Source of the DNA: JAEULH01 sp963746275
Lineage (GTDB): Bacteria > Pseudomonadota > Alphaproteobacteria > Rhodospirillales > Defluviicoccaceae
Length of the DNA: 64,000 nt
Reading direction: 5' to 3'
NCBI GenBank assembly: GCA_963746275.1
Contig: CAVVAX010000044.1
Span: forward strand, 1 to 64,000
A program made the translations under genes and the position numbers. This document shows, piece by piece, positions 48,435-57,690 of this stretch. The stretch's first letter is position 1. Each line of letters begins with the position of its first letter. Under the pieces are notes generated by a model. The model had not been told where the DNA came from, did not search any database, and saw only the letters and a program-made list of their open reading frames with translations.

Positions 48435-49777
48435 ATGCGCCCTATGCCTCCGGGGCCCCAAGGGCACTGGCTGCTCGGCAACCTGCCGGCCTACGGCTGT
48501 GACCTGCTTGGCTTTCTGGCAGGTGCCGCGAAAGAGTACGGCGATATCGTTGGCCTCCGCCTCGGCCCGACCCGCGCGCTGCTTCTCAATCATCCGGACC
48601 AGATCGAGCAGGTGCTGGTAACGCGCCAGCACGAGTACGCCAAGTATCGCTTCTTCTGGCGCCACGTCACCCGGCTGTTCGGCTATGGCCTGTTGACCAG
48701 CAGCGGCGATCTGTGGAAGCGCCAGCACCAGCTGATGGCGCCCGCGTTCCGTCAGCAGCGTGTTGCCCTGTCGGCGGACGCGATGGTGGATGCGGCAAAC
48801 CGGCTTCTCGGCCGCTGGAAGGATGGCGAGGAGCGCGATGTTCGCCACGACATGGCACGGCTGACGCTCGACATCGCCTCCAGGGTCCTGTTCGACCGTG
48901 AGCTCGACCGCGCCGCTCTCGACCGCGTGTCACACGCGGTCGATCTCGGCGGCCAGGAGGTCGGGGCCCGCTTCAAGCGCGGCCACCGGTTCCCGACTGG
49001 GTTCCGACGCCGGGTACGCCGCTACATCACCGTGGTCAACGAACTCGAAGCGGTCGCCGCGGACCTCATCGACGCGGCGGAACGTGCGCCGCGAAGGTAA
49101 GGACCTGTGTCGACGTCGCGCAGAGCCGCGAGCCCAGGGTCGCTCGATGGACACGAAGCTATTGCGCGACGAGGGCATCACGCTGCTCCTCGCGGGCCCG
49201 AGACCACCGCGCTGGCGCTGACTGGACGCTCTCTTCTCTCCCGCGATCCGAAGTGGCGGCGAAGGTGGAGGAGGAGGTGGACGCCGTCGTCGGGCGCCGT
49301 CTGCCGGCGGCCGGCGACATCTCCGGCCTCCGCTACCTCACCTGCGTGCTTACCGAAGCCGTGCGGGTATATCCACCCGTCTACATTCTCGGTCGCGAAG
49401 CGATTGGAGATGTTGAGGTTGACGGCTATCGCCTGCCGCGCGGCACCGTCATGCTGATGAGCCAATGGGTTGTGCATCGCGACCGGCGCTTTTTCCCGGA
49501 GCCCGAAGCGTTCAAGCCGGAACGCTGGGCCGGCGGGCTTGCGCGGGCGCTGCCCCGCTTCGCCTACTTTCCGTTCGGTGGCGGGGCGCGCATCTGCATA
49601 GGCCAGCCCCTGGCGCTGATGGAGGCAAAGCTCGTCCTGGCCTCGATCTGCCAGCGCTTCCGCCTTGTCGCGAGTGCGGATCCGGTCGCGCCGTTCCCCT
49701 CGGTCACGCTGCGCCCTGACCGCCCCATCCGTCTTCGCATTTCGCGCCGCCCCGTGCCCGACCGCCGGCAGGCGTGA
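48435..49777 (+). CDS. Cytochrome P450, frameshifted in the middle
   Basis: Haem monooxygenase. The N-terminal half (48435-49100) has PMPPGPQGHWLLGNLPAY and the C-helix region SGDLWKRQHQLMAPAFR. The C-terminal half (from 49253) has the ExxR helix LTEAVRVYPP, the PERF-like FKPERWAGG and the haem loop FPFGGGARICIG with the Cys ligand. Between them (49100-49253) the I-helix AGPETTALAL can be read only by changing frame, with at least two shifts. Total length is 447 codons plus two bases, close to normal. Substrate unknown. A sequence-error explanation is likely but a decayed gene cannot be excluded. Confidence 0.85.
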
Positions 49778-49896
49778 GCTCGGGCAGTTCTCGTCCTTCG
49801 TCGGGCCAAAGAGTATCGGCGGTTGACATTGCCGGCCGCAGGGGATTAAACGGCCCTGAAGGGCCTGCCCATCAACCACGCGCAGAGGGGGCGTTC

Positions 49897-50292
49897 ATGG
49901 CGGGCAAGCTGGACTGGAAATGGATCGGGATCGGCGTTCTGATCATGGTCGCGCTTAGCATCGCGGCCGGCTTCATCCTGGCCTTGATCCTCGGGCCGCA
50001 ACTGCGCGAGGCGGGCGACCCGGCGCAGATCACGCTGTCCGGCGGGCAGATGGTGATGGTCGCGGTGTTCAACGTGCTCGCCTTCCTGATCGGCGGCTTC
50101 ATCGTCGGCGTGAAATCGGTGGGGCGGACGATCATCGAGCCCGGCATCTCGGCGGCCATCGCCGTGCTGATCGGGCTTCTGATCTCCGGCAACTTCAGCA
50201 TCGGCAACCTGCTCGTCGGCGGCCTCGTCCCGTTCGCCGCCGGGATCGCCGGCGGCTGGCTGGGCGAACGGCGCCAGGGCACGACCGTCTGA
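49897..50292 (+). CDS. Small four-TM membrane protein
   Basis: A 131-residue protein with about four hydrophobic helices (GIGVLIMVALSIAAGFILAL, MVMVAVFNVLAFLIGGFIVG, PGISAAIAVLIGLLISG, LVGGLVPFAAGIAGGWLG). AGAGGGGG before ATG 49897 fixes the start. Function not recognised. Confidence 0.75.
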   Translation: MAGKLDWKWIGIGVLIMVALSIAAGFILALILGPQLREAGDPAQITLSGGQMVMVAVFNVLAFLIGGFIVGVKSVGRTIIEPGISAAIAVLIGLLISGNFSIGNLLVGGLVPFAAGIAGGWLGERRQGTTV

Positions 50293-50310
50293 GGCACGAC
50301 CGTTCGAGGC

Positions 50311-50919
50311 TCAGTTCCGGGTCGCCACCGTGATGAAGCGCTTGGCGTTGGCGGCGATGTCGTCGGGCTGCAGCGGCTGTGAGGCGTGGATGAAGCCGTA
50401 GGCCGGGTAGGCGCCAGCTCCCATCTGCCGCAGGGGCGGCCACCAGACCTTGACCTGCGACCAGTCGTTGTTCGGCGAGACATCGATCGACAGCACGTCC
50501 TGGTTGACGTGGTTCGGCACCCAGTTGGCGTGGGTGAGCAGGATGCGCCGGCTGGAGAGCACCTGCGAGACGACGGCGACATGGCCGTAGGGCAGCCGGG
50601 CGGTGCGGCGGAAGACGAGGACGCTGCCCACCTGCGGGCTCTCCGAGCGCGCATAGCGGCCGGCGGCTGCCTTCCACCAGTCCGCGGCATTGCCGTGAAT
50701 GGGGACGCCGGCGACGGCGCGGGCGAAGGGCACGCACTGGCTCTCGACCCGGGGCCCGGGATCGCCGCTGGCGGCGGAGGTTCCGCCGCAGCTCGCCAGA
50801 GCGACGAGGGCGACGACGACCGTGGAGATGGTCGCCCTCCGCAACGCGCCGCCGCGAAGCGAAAAACGAGGGCGAGCCCGTAAGCCCAGCATCGCAATGG
50901 TCCTCCCTATGGCTGTCAT
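50311..50919 (-). CDS. CHAP-domain amidase, probable lipoprotein
   Basis: A 202-residue exported protein with a CHAP (NlpC/P60-like) cysteine peptidase domain that cleaves peptidoglycan amide bonds. A lipobox-like LVALASC places a lipidation Cys at residue 44 after a hydrophobic stretch. Catalytic Cys is in ESQCVPFARAV and His in YGHVAVVSQVL, with HANWVPNHVNQD downstream as the third-residue region. The N-terminus before the lipobox is long and the true start may lie further in. Confidence 0.85.
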   Translation of the reverse strand: MTAIGRTIAMLGLRARPRFSLRGGALRRATISTVVVALVALASCGGTSAASGDPGPRVESQCVPFARAVAGVPIHGNAADWWKAAAGRYARSESPQVGSVLVFRRTARLPYGHVAVVSQVLSSRRILLTHANWVPNHVNQDVLSIDVSPNNDWSQVKVWWPPLRQMGAGAYPAYGFIHASQPLQPDDIAANAKRFITVATRN

Positions 50920-51050
50920 GCCGCGTCCCGCCGCGGCTTGGTCCCGGTTCGGCTGAGGTGTCGTTGCGGGCGATCCGGCGATATACCCCGCCGCCGCACG
51001 CTCGCACCTGCTCGCCTGTCACATCGGTTGGCGTCGATCTCCTGCATTCC

Positions 51051-51095
51051 GCCGCATGAATGCGGCCCACTGTAGTCGGCCGCACGAATGCGGCC
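51051..51095. repeat. Two tandem hairpins upstream of the DUF1269 gene
   Basis: GCCGCAT-GA-ATGCGGC at 51051-51066 and GGCCGCA-CGAA-TGCGGCC at 51078-51095. The pair shares GAATGCGGCC. Could act as an operator or RNA structure. Confidence 0.65.
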
Positions 51096-51203
51096 AATTC
51101 GTCGTCAGTTGCGGCATGATCCGCCACCGCCGTCTCGACGTAGCGGTTGCAACCGTTTAATCGTCGATATGGGTTCCGATCAAGAGGGAGTGGAGGGAAG
51201 AAG

Positions 51204-51695
51204 ATGAGCGATCTGGTGGCTATCGTCTTCGGCGATGAGACGACCGCCTTCGAGGTGCGGACCGAGCTGGTCAAGATGCAGAAGGAGTACCTCATCGAGA
51301 TGGAGGACGCGGTCGTCGTGACCAAGGACGCGGAGGGGAAGGCCAAGCTGCATCAGGCCATGAACCTGACCGCCGCCGGAGCCGTCGGCGGCGGCTTCTG
51401 GGGGATGCTGATCGGGCTCCTGTTCCTCAATCCGCTGATCGGCGCCGCCGCCGGTGCTGCAGGCGGCGCGCTCGCCGGCCGGCTCACCGACATCGGCATC
51501 AGCGACAAGATGATGAAGGAGCTGGCCGAGAGTTTTAAACCCGGCACCGCCGCGCTGTTCGTCCTGATCAAGAAGGTGACGGCGGACAAGGTGCTGGAGC
51601 GGCTAAAGCCCTTTGCCGGCAAGGGCACCGTGTTCAAGACATCGCTGAACAAGGACGACGAGGCGGCCCTGCGCCAGGCGCTCGAGGCCCTCTGA
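51204..51695 (+). CDS. DUF1269 family membrane protein
   Basis: A 163-residue protein matching DUF1269: N-terminal VAIVFGDETTAFEVRTELVK, a central Gly/Ala-rich hydrophobic segment of about 50 residues (MLIGLLFLNPLIGAAAGAAG) and a soluble end with LIKKVTADKVLERLKPF. Function of the family is unknown, but it is common in bacteria with stress-related genes. GGAGGGAAGAAG precedes ATG 51204. Confidence 0.9.
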   Translation: MSDLVAIVFGDETTAFEVRTELVKMQKEYLIEMEDAVVVTKDAEGKAKLHQAMNLTAAGAVGGGFWGMLIGLLFLNPLIGAAAGAAGGALAGRLTDIGISDKMMKELAESFKPGTAALFVLIKKVTADKVLERLKPFAGKGTVFKTSLNKDDEAALRQALEAL

Positions 51696-51782
51696 AGAAG
51701 TCATGTGAACCGGCGCGAACGGGCGCCGCATGCCGGCGCCCGCCGCTTCCCTTCAAGCGAACGGCGACAAGGACGAACGAAG

Positions 51783-52835
51783 ATGGCCGCGACCGTGCGG
51801 GGCCGGCACTGGCCCTGGCTTTGGCTGCTTCTGGTCGTCCCGGTGCTGGCGCTGGCTGCGCCAGGACCGGCGGCCGCGCAAAGCCCGGGGCCGCCCGAGG
51901 ATGGCGTGTCCGGGTTTTTGACCGTGCTGACCGGCTTCGTCAGCGTGAAATCGCAGTTCTCGACCGATGGTGAGAACCGCGAGACCAGCAGCCTCAGCAG
52001 CTCGGGCCAGACCGTTGACAGCTTCGTCGTGGCGCCCTTGTTCGAGCTCGCCTACGCCGTCGCGGATTGGCGGACGCAGGTCTACGTCGGCCTGCCGATC
52101 GAGAACATCCGCGAGGGGACCTTCTTCCAGCAAGAGGTAGGCGTCCGCCATTGGCTCGCGGACGGCACCCGGCTCACCGCCGCCTTCCTGCCCTGGCCGG
52201 TGATCGCGCAGAAGACCTGGCAGGATCCGTTCGTGGTCGGCGAGGGGCGCGAACGCACCGACGTCGATGCGTTCGGCCTCAAGCTCGACGCCGACCGGAT
52301 CGCGCGGACGAATATAGGCCTGCGCTACCGCTTCGTCAGCCGCAGCATCGACGACGAGGACAGCGGCGAGTTCCTTCGCGGCCTTCCCGGCTCGGCTTTA
52401 ACCGACAGCGATGTCCGCGACCTGCGCCGCGACGCCGATACCCAACAGGGCACGCTCAGCTATGCCCATCCGCTCGGACGCGGCCTGCTGCTGCGCCCGG
52501 CGCTTCGCTACACCTATGCCGACGCCGACGGCGGCGCCAACAGCTTCCATGCCGTCCGCCCGGAGCTCGGGGTGCTGTTCCGCACGCCGAGCTACGACGC
52601 CAGCGCAAACCTTGCCTACGAGCGCAGCTGGTTCAACGAGGACAACCCGATCTACGGCGAGAAGCGCGACGGCAACGATTATTCCGCCGTGCTGCTGTTC
52701 GGCTACCGCGCGCCGCTCGGCCTGCGGAACGTTCGCGCCGAACTCATCGGCGCGATGAGCCTCGCCGACTCCGAGATCAACTTCTACGACGGCAGGGTGA
52801 TGTTCATCGGCGCCGGCGCCACCTACACGTTCTAG
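51783..52835 (+). CDS. Outer-membrane beta-barrel protein
   Basis: A 350-residue exported protein with a signal peptide (WPWLWLLLVVPVLALA, cleavage near PAAAQ) and repeated amphipathic strands of alternating polar and aromatic residues (TQVYVGLPIENI, TNIGLRYRFVSRS, GLLLRPALRYTYAD) ending in GAGATYTF, as in outer-membrane barrels. It resembles DUF2860-type proteins, but the assignment is not firm. The ATG 51783 gives a good signal peptide. Function unknown. Confidence 0.75.
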   Translation: MAATVRGRHWPWLWLLLVVPVLALAAPGPAAAQSPGPPEDGVSGFLTVLTGFVSVKSQFSTDGENRETSSLSSSGQTVDSFVVAPLFELAYAVADWRTQVYVGLPIENIREGTFFQQEVGVRHWLADGTRLTAAFLPWPVIAQKTWQDPFVVGEGRERTDVDAFGLKLDADRIARTNIGLRYRFVSRSIDDEDSGEFLRGLPGSALTDSDVRDLRRDADTQQGTLSYAHPLGRGLLLRPALRYTYADADGGANSFHAVRPELGVLFRTPSYDASANLAYERSWFNEDNPIYGEKRDGNDYSAVLLFGYRAPLGLRNVRAELIGAMSLADSEINFYDGRVMFIGAGATYTF

Positions 52836-53001
52836 CGCGCCGTGCGTATGGATCGACCCGATCAGGGAAATGATGTCATCAACTCTGTTATGGGGTTCCG
52901 TACTGCGCGCATACGTCACCCGCGGGCTTGTCCCGCGGGTCCATGGCAGACGTGGATCGCCGCAACGAGTGCGGCGATGACGGTGGAAAGTCGATCGTTC
53001 A
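52836..53001. other. Intergenic region between the barrel gene and the IS110 remnant
   Basis: Holds the repeat 52914-52982. A CATCAACTC-TT-TGGGGT sequence near 52877 recurs at about 53001, so the end of the neighbouring IS remnant appears partly duplicated around the repeat. Confidence 0.5.
52914..52982. repeat. Palindromic repeat of a second type
   Basis: CGTCACCCGCGGGCTTGTCC continues to GCGGCGATGACGG. Within it CCCGCGGG occurs twice as a small stem. Its right half resembles short sequences near 9090-9115 and 42285-42305. Confidence 0.6.
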
Positions 53002-53230
53002 TCAACTCGGTTCTGGGGTGGATTTCTGGAGTTGTGCTTGGCGTGCGTCTCTGATGCGCGCGTTGATAATGGTGATGAGCTTCGCATGACGGCGGTGAGG
53101 GCGAGAGGAGCTTTTTGCCGTTTTTGACGAGGCGGGTGTAGAAGGCCTTTAGGTTCGGGTGTGTTTCTGGCGGTCATGGCTGCCATGAACAGGGCCTGTT
53201 TGACCTCCGGATTGCCGCCTGAGGGGCGGG
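53002..53230 (-). mobile_element. IS110-family transposase remnant (C-terminal end)
   Basis: On the minus strand the sequence encodes the end of an IS110/IS116/IS902 transposase: ARPSGGNPEVKQALFMAAMT, then AFYTRLVKNGKK and INARIRDA pieces in changing frames, ending PEPS and TGA at 53004-53002. At least two frame changes and loss of the N-terminal catalytic part show it is dead. Neither end of an intact element is seen. Confidence 0.7.
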
Positions 53231-53513
53231 CGTCGGCGCCTCGTCTTTCGGCTGTGTCGGCGCTGCACGCGCCCAGCGCATACCTGGTCTGCCGCGGCGC
53301 GCGGGCGTACCTCCGGCGCCGCTATTCCCAAAAAGGGCATTCCGCGATAGACTGTTCGCTCAAGTAAAGGCCGCCCCCAATAGAGCGGCCCGACCGCTGG
53401 AGCAACAGCGGCCACACAACAGGGGACTGTCCGCCTTCGAGACACCTTCGCGCCAGGACGAGCGATGCGCTCGCCCGATGAGGCGGTGTTTTCGATCCAG
53501 TGGTGGGGGCCAC
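53231..53513. other. Intergenic region before the RTX gene
   Basis: About 280 bases without a supported gene. An Arg-rich minus-strand frame crosses it. Nothing recognised. Confidence 0.4.
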
Positions 53514-54996
53514 ATGGCGACATTTACCGGAACGACCTCCAATGAAACCATCACGCCCGACGACCGTGTCTTCGACCGTAGCGGCGGATCCCGCCCGGCA
53601 GCAGGCCGTCGGCGGCAGCCGACAGCATCGATGGCGGTGGCGGTACCGATACTATTGACGCCGGCGGCGGCAACGACACGATCTCTTTCTCGGCGCCGGC
53701 GGCAGCGTTGCCCGCGGCGAGCTAGGAACGATACGATCGCACTCCACGTCCCCGACGGCACGGTATCGGCTCGCCGACGGCGGGGCGGCAGCGACGTGGT
53801 CACGTTCGACCTGGCCTCTGGACCGGCAGTCGGGAGCTATAGCGGCAGGATTGATCTGCACGGCGGGGATGGCAAAGACGACCTTAAGCGGCAGCGCCGG
53901 GATCAACTTCAACATCGTCGTTCCAGGACGTCGACGTATACATGTATGGTGAAGGAGGAAACGACAGGATCGAGGCGACTGTTCAGGATACGGGTTCCAG
54001 ATTACGTTCCGTACGAACGGCGCGAACAACGACGAGTTTCTTTATGGCGGCACCGGGGACGACACCTACGTCGTCCAGGAACAGCTGGACGTCGTCATCG
54101 AGAAGCCTGGGGAGGGATACGACACCGTTGAGCTGAACAATTCGTCCAGCAGCAGCTACACGCTGGCGGCCAACGTCGAGAGGCTCGTCGCCTCCGACTC
54201 GTACCTGCACTGGGGTTGCGAGCTGACCGGCAACGGTTCGGCGAACGAGATCGTCGGCACCTGCAGGGCGAACACCCTGAACGGCGCGGGCGGGGACGAC
54301 ACCATCTACGGCAAGGCCCTCACCCCGGTCTACGAGTGGACGACGACGACACCATCCACGGCGGCGACGGCGACGACATAATCTATGGCGGCGGCGGCGA
54401 CGGCCGACACCTGGGACGGCGCCGACACGCTCTACGGCGACGGCGGGAACGACCGGATCTTCGGCCACAACGGCAACGACCAGATGTACGGCGGCCGGCA
54501 ACGACGAGATGGGCGGCCAAGCCGGCGACGACACGATGTATGGCGAGGCCGGCGCAGACACGGCGGCGGCAGCGGCAACGACACGCTCGACGGCGGGCTC
54601 GACAACGACACGCTCACCGGCCGCGACGGCTTCGACCGGCTCACCGGCGACGGCGGCAACGACCTCTTCGACTACGACGCCGTGACCGAGTCCAAGCCAG
54701 GCGCCGGCTTGCGCGACGTGATCACCGACTTCGTCGGCATCGGCTCTAGATTGACCATCGACACGATCGACCTCTCCACCATCGACGCCAACACCGGGAT
54801 CTCCGGCAACCAGGCCTTCGCCTTCAACGGCGCCGCCGCGTTCACCGGCGCCGGCCAACTCCGCCTGGCCTCTTCGGGGATCGACACGGTGATCCAGGCC
54901 AACACCGGCGGCAGCCTCGCGCCGGAGCTGGAGATTGCCGTCACCGACGGCGCAACCCTGCCCGGCCAGTGGGCGACCGGCGACTTCATCCTGTAG
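53514..54996 (+). CDS. RTX-type calcium-binding repeat protein, multiply frameshifted
   Basis: Repeats-in-toxin protein, normally exported by a type I secretion system and folded by calcium. The start ATG 53514 gives MATFTGTTSNETITPDD, a usual beginning for this group. Glycine-aspartate nonapeptides (GGDGDD, GGNDRIFGHNGNDQMYGG) are visible in 54250-54660, and the end is FDYDAVTESKPG, then DVITDF and AFAFNGAAAFTGAGQLRLA, ending DFIL. The frame changes at least four times, so no continuous product exists in the sequence as given. No secretion genes are nearby. Either decayed or badly sequenced. Confidence 0.65.
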
Positions 54997-55046
54997 CGGC
55001 AAGACACAAGAGCGGCGCCTGTCCCGTGCGGCGGGCGCCGCCGCCC

Positions 55047-56490
55047 TCACTCCGAACGGCACGACCTTGCCCGGGTTCATGATGTTGTGCGGGTCGAGTG
55101 CCTGCTTGATCCGCCGCATCAGATCCAGTTCGACGTCCGACTTGTAGCGGAGCATGTCGGCGCACTTGAGCCGGCCGACGCCGTGCTCGGCGCTAAAGCT
55201 GCCGCCGAGGTCGGCGGCGACGTCGGCGACGATGCGATCGAACCGGTCCCACTCGGCGAGGAAGCCGGCCCGGTCGGCGGCCACCGGCTGCGATAAGTTG
55301 AAGTGGATGTTGCCGTCGCCGAAGTGGCCGAAGGCGACAACGCGGATGCCGGGCATCGCCGCCTCCACCGCGGCGCTGGCCCGCGCAATGAAGGCCGGCA
55401 CCTGCGACAGCGGCACCGAGACGTCGTTCTTGATGCTACCGCCTTCGCCCTTCTGCGCCTCGGGAATGCTCTCTCGGATCCGCCAGAGCTGAGCGGCCTG
55501 GGCCTCGCTCATGGCCAGCACCGCGTCGGTGACGACCTCGTCCTCCAGGGCGTCCGCGAGCAGACTTTCCAGCGCGTCGCGCAGCGCCTCGCCCTCGCGC
55601 GGGCTCGTGAGCTTGATCAGGGCGTAGGCCGGATGCGCGTTCGCGAATGGGTCGCTGACGCCGGCGACATGGGCGACGCAGAAGTCCAGGCAGCGGCGGG
55701 AGAAGAACTCGAAGGCGCTCAGCACGTCGCCGGCGGCGGCGTTGCAGCGTTGGAAGAGGTCAAGCGCGGCCTCCACCGAGGGCAGCGCCGCCAGCGCCGT
55801 CTCCTCGCCGCGCGGCTTCGGAAACAGCTTCAGCACGGCGGCGGTGATGATGCCGAGCGTGCCCTCGCTGCCGACGAACAGGTGCTTCAAGTCGTAGCCG
55901 GTGTTGTTCTTGCGTAAGCCCCTGAGGCCGTCCCAGATCCGCCCGTCGGGGAGGACCACCTCGAGGCCGAGGACCATGTCGCGGGCGTTGCCGTAGCGGA
56001 CCACGGTGATGCCGCCGGCGTTGGTGGCGAGGTTGCCGCCGATGCGGCAGCTCCCCTCGGCGCCGAGGCTCAGCGGGAACATCGCCCCGGCTTCGCTCGC
56101 GGCGTCCTGCAGCTCGCTTAAGATCACGCCGGCCTCGGCGGTGATGGTGCGGTTGAGCGGGTCTACGGCGCGGATCCTGTTCATCCGCGCAAGCGAAACC
56201 ACGACGCCGCCGTCGGGGACGCCGCCGCCGACAAGCCCGGTGTTGCCGCCCTGGGGGACGACCGGCAGGCCAGCTTCGGCGCAGATGACGACGACCGCCG
56301 CCACCTCCTCGGCCGTGCCCGGACGGACCACCGCAGCGCAGGTTCCATGGAAACGGCCGCGTTCCTCGCTCAGGTGGGCGGCGACGGCGCCGGGGTCATC
56401 AACCCAGCCACGCGGCCCGACCGCCTGGCGCAGGGCGGCGAGGACGGAGGGCGAGACCGGCGCCGCCGGCGGTGCATGGATGATGCTCAT
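55047..56490 (-). CDS. FAD-linked oxidase (GlcD/D-2-hydroxyacid dehydrogenase type)
   Basis: FAD-binding type 4 oxidoreductase, oxidising a 2-hydroxy acid such as glycolate or D-lactate. The FAD site includes GLPVVPQGGNTGLVGGGVP and GAEGSCRIGGNLATNAGG; the C-terminal domain has AFGHFGDGNIHFNLSQP (metal/substrate His) and FSAEHGVGRLK. It ends at the usual DPHNIMNPGKVVP. In the given sequence the frame then runs on without a stop for hundreds of codons over the RTX gene. A TGA at 55049-55047 is one frame away, and 1,444 bases is 481 codons plus one, so a single extra base near the 3' end is likely. Confidence 0.9.
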
Positions 56491-56654
56491 GACCTCCGAG
56501 ACGTAGGCACTGGCGGAGCATCCGGCAATGCGACGGCGAGGCCGCGTTTGCGCGCGCAGGCTTTGCGTGAACCGGCTTCTTCTACCCTTGGCACGTCCGC
56601 TTCGCTCCCATATGCTTGTCCTCTGCAATCGACCAACCGTCCTGGAGCCCGCGG

Positions 56655-57690
56655 ATGGCGAGGCGCTTCTGGCTGATGCTGGTTCTCGTGGCCGCGGCGA
56701 TGGTGGCGGAGGGCGCCGGATCCCGCGCCCAGGAGCCCGAGATCCGCATCATGCGCATAGGCACCGGGCCGACCGGCGGCGCCTATTTCCCCATTGGCGG
56801 CGTGATCGCCAATCTGATCAGCAGCCCGCCCGGGGCGCTGAGCTGCGCCGCCGGCGGCAGTTGCGGCGTTCCCGGCCTGATCGCCTCGGCAGTCACGACG
56901 CAGGGCTCGGTCGACAACATCGCCGGGCTGACCAACGGCGACCTGGACATGGCGCTGGTGCAGGCCGACGTCGCCAATTTCGCCTACCTCGGCAAAGGTC
57001 CGTTCGCCGACGAGCCGGCGCATTCAAGCCTTCGCGCGGTGGCGAGCCTCTATGCCGAGTCGGTCCACGTCGTCACCGCCGCGTCCGTCGCCGCTCCGAG
57101 CGGTCGGCGACCTGCGGGGTAAGCGCGTCTCGCTCGGCGCAGAGCGTTCGGGCACCCGCTTCACCGCCGAGCGGATCCTGAAGGTGGGGTATGGTCTGCG
57201 CCCAGAGGACGTGAAGCCGGTCTACGCCGGTCTCGACCAGTCCAGCGACATGCTCGCCGAGGGCAGCATCGACGCCTTCTTCATGGTCGGCGGCTACCCC
57301 ATGAGCAGCGTGCAGCATGCGGCCGAGGTCACCGGCATCCGCCTGCTGCCCATCGATGGCAAGGCGGCGGCAGCGCTGCGCGAGGAGTTCCCCTTCTTCA
57401 CCGCGGCCACTATCCCCGCGAATACCTATCGGAACGTCCCAGAGACGACGACGCTCAGCGTGCGCGCCCATCTCGTCGTCGACGCCTCGATGCCCGTGGC
57501 CCTGGTCTTCGCCATCACCCGCGCCCTCTGGCTGCCGGAGACGGCGCAGGCCATGAGCCGGGACCTGCCCGAGACGTTGCGCATCCGCTCGGAGGACGCG
57601 CTCGCGGGGATCGCGATCCCGCTTCATCCCGGCGCCGAACGCTACTACCGCGAGGCGGGTCTGCTGGCGCAAGGCGGCGCCGGCCGATGA
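56655..57690 (+). CDS. TAXI-family TRAP transporter solute-binding protein, one frameshift
   Basis: Periplasmic receptor of a TRAP-type uptake system (TAXI subfamily). It has a signal peptide (MARRFWLMLVLVAAAMVAEG) and then the TAXI start RIGTGPTGGAYFPIGGVIAN. The frame changes near 57090, after SVHVVTAAS; the second part runs GDLRGKRVSLGAERSGTRF to the end. Total 1,036 bases is 345 codons plus one, so one extra base explains the break. No TRAP membrane subunits are present in the window. The stop overlaps the next gene by four bases. Confidence 0.88.

Noticed and set aside
53983..55046. Continuation of the FAD-oxidase frame far past the expected end
   Set aside because: Beyond the usual C-terminus the residues are low-complexity and antisense to the RTX gene. 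A single-base error that hides the TGA at 55049-55047 explains it better than a giant fusion protein.
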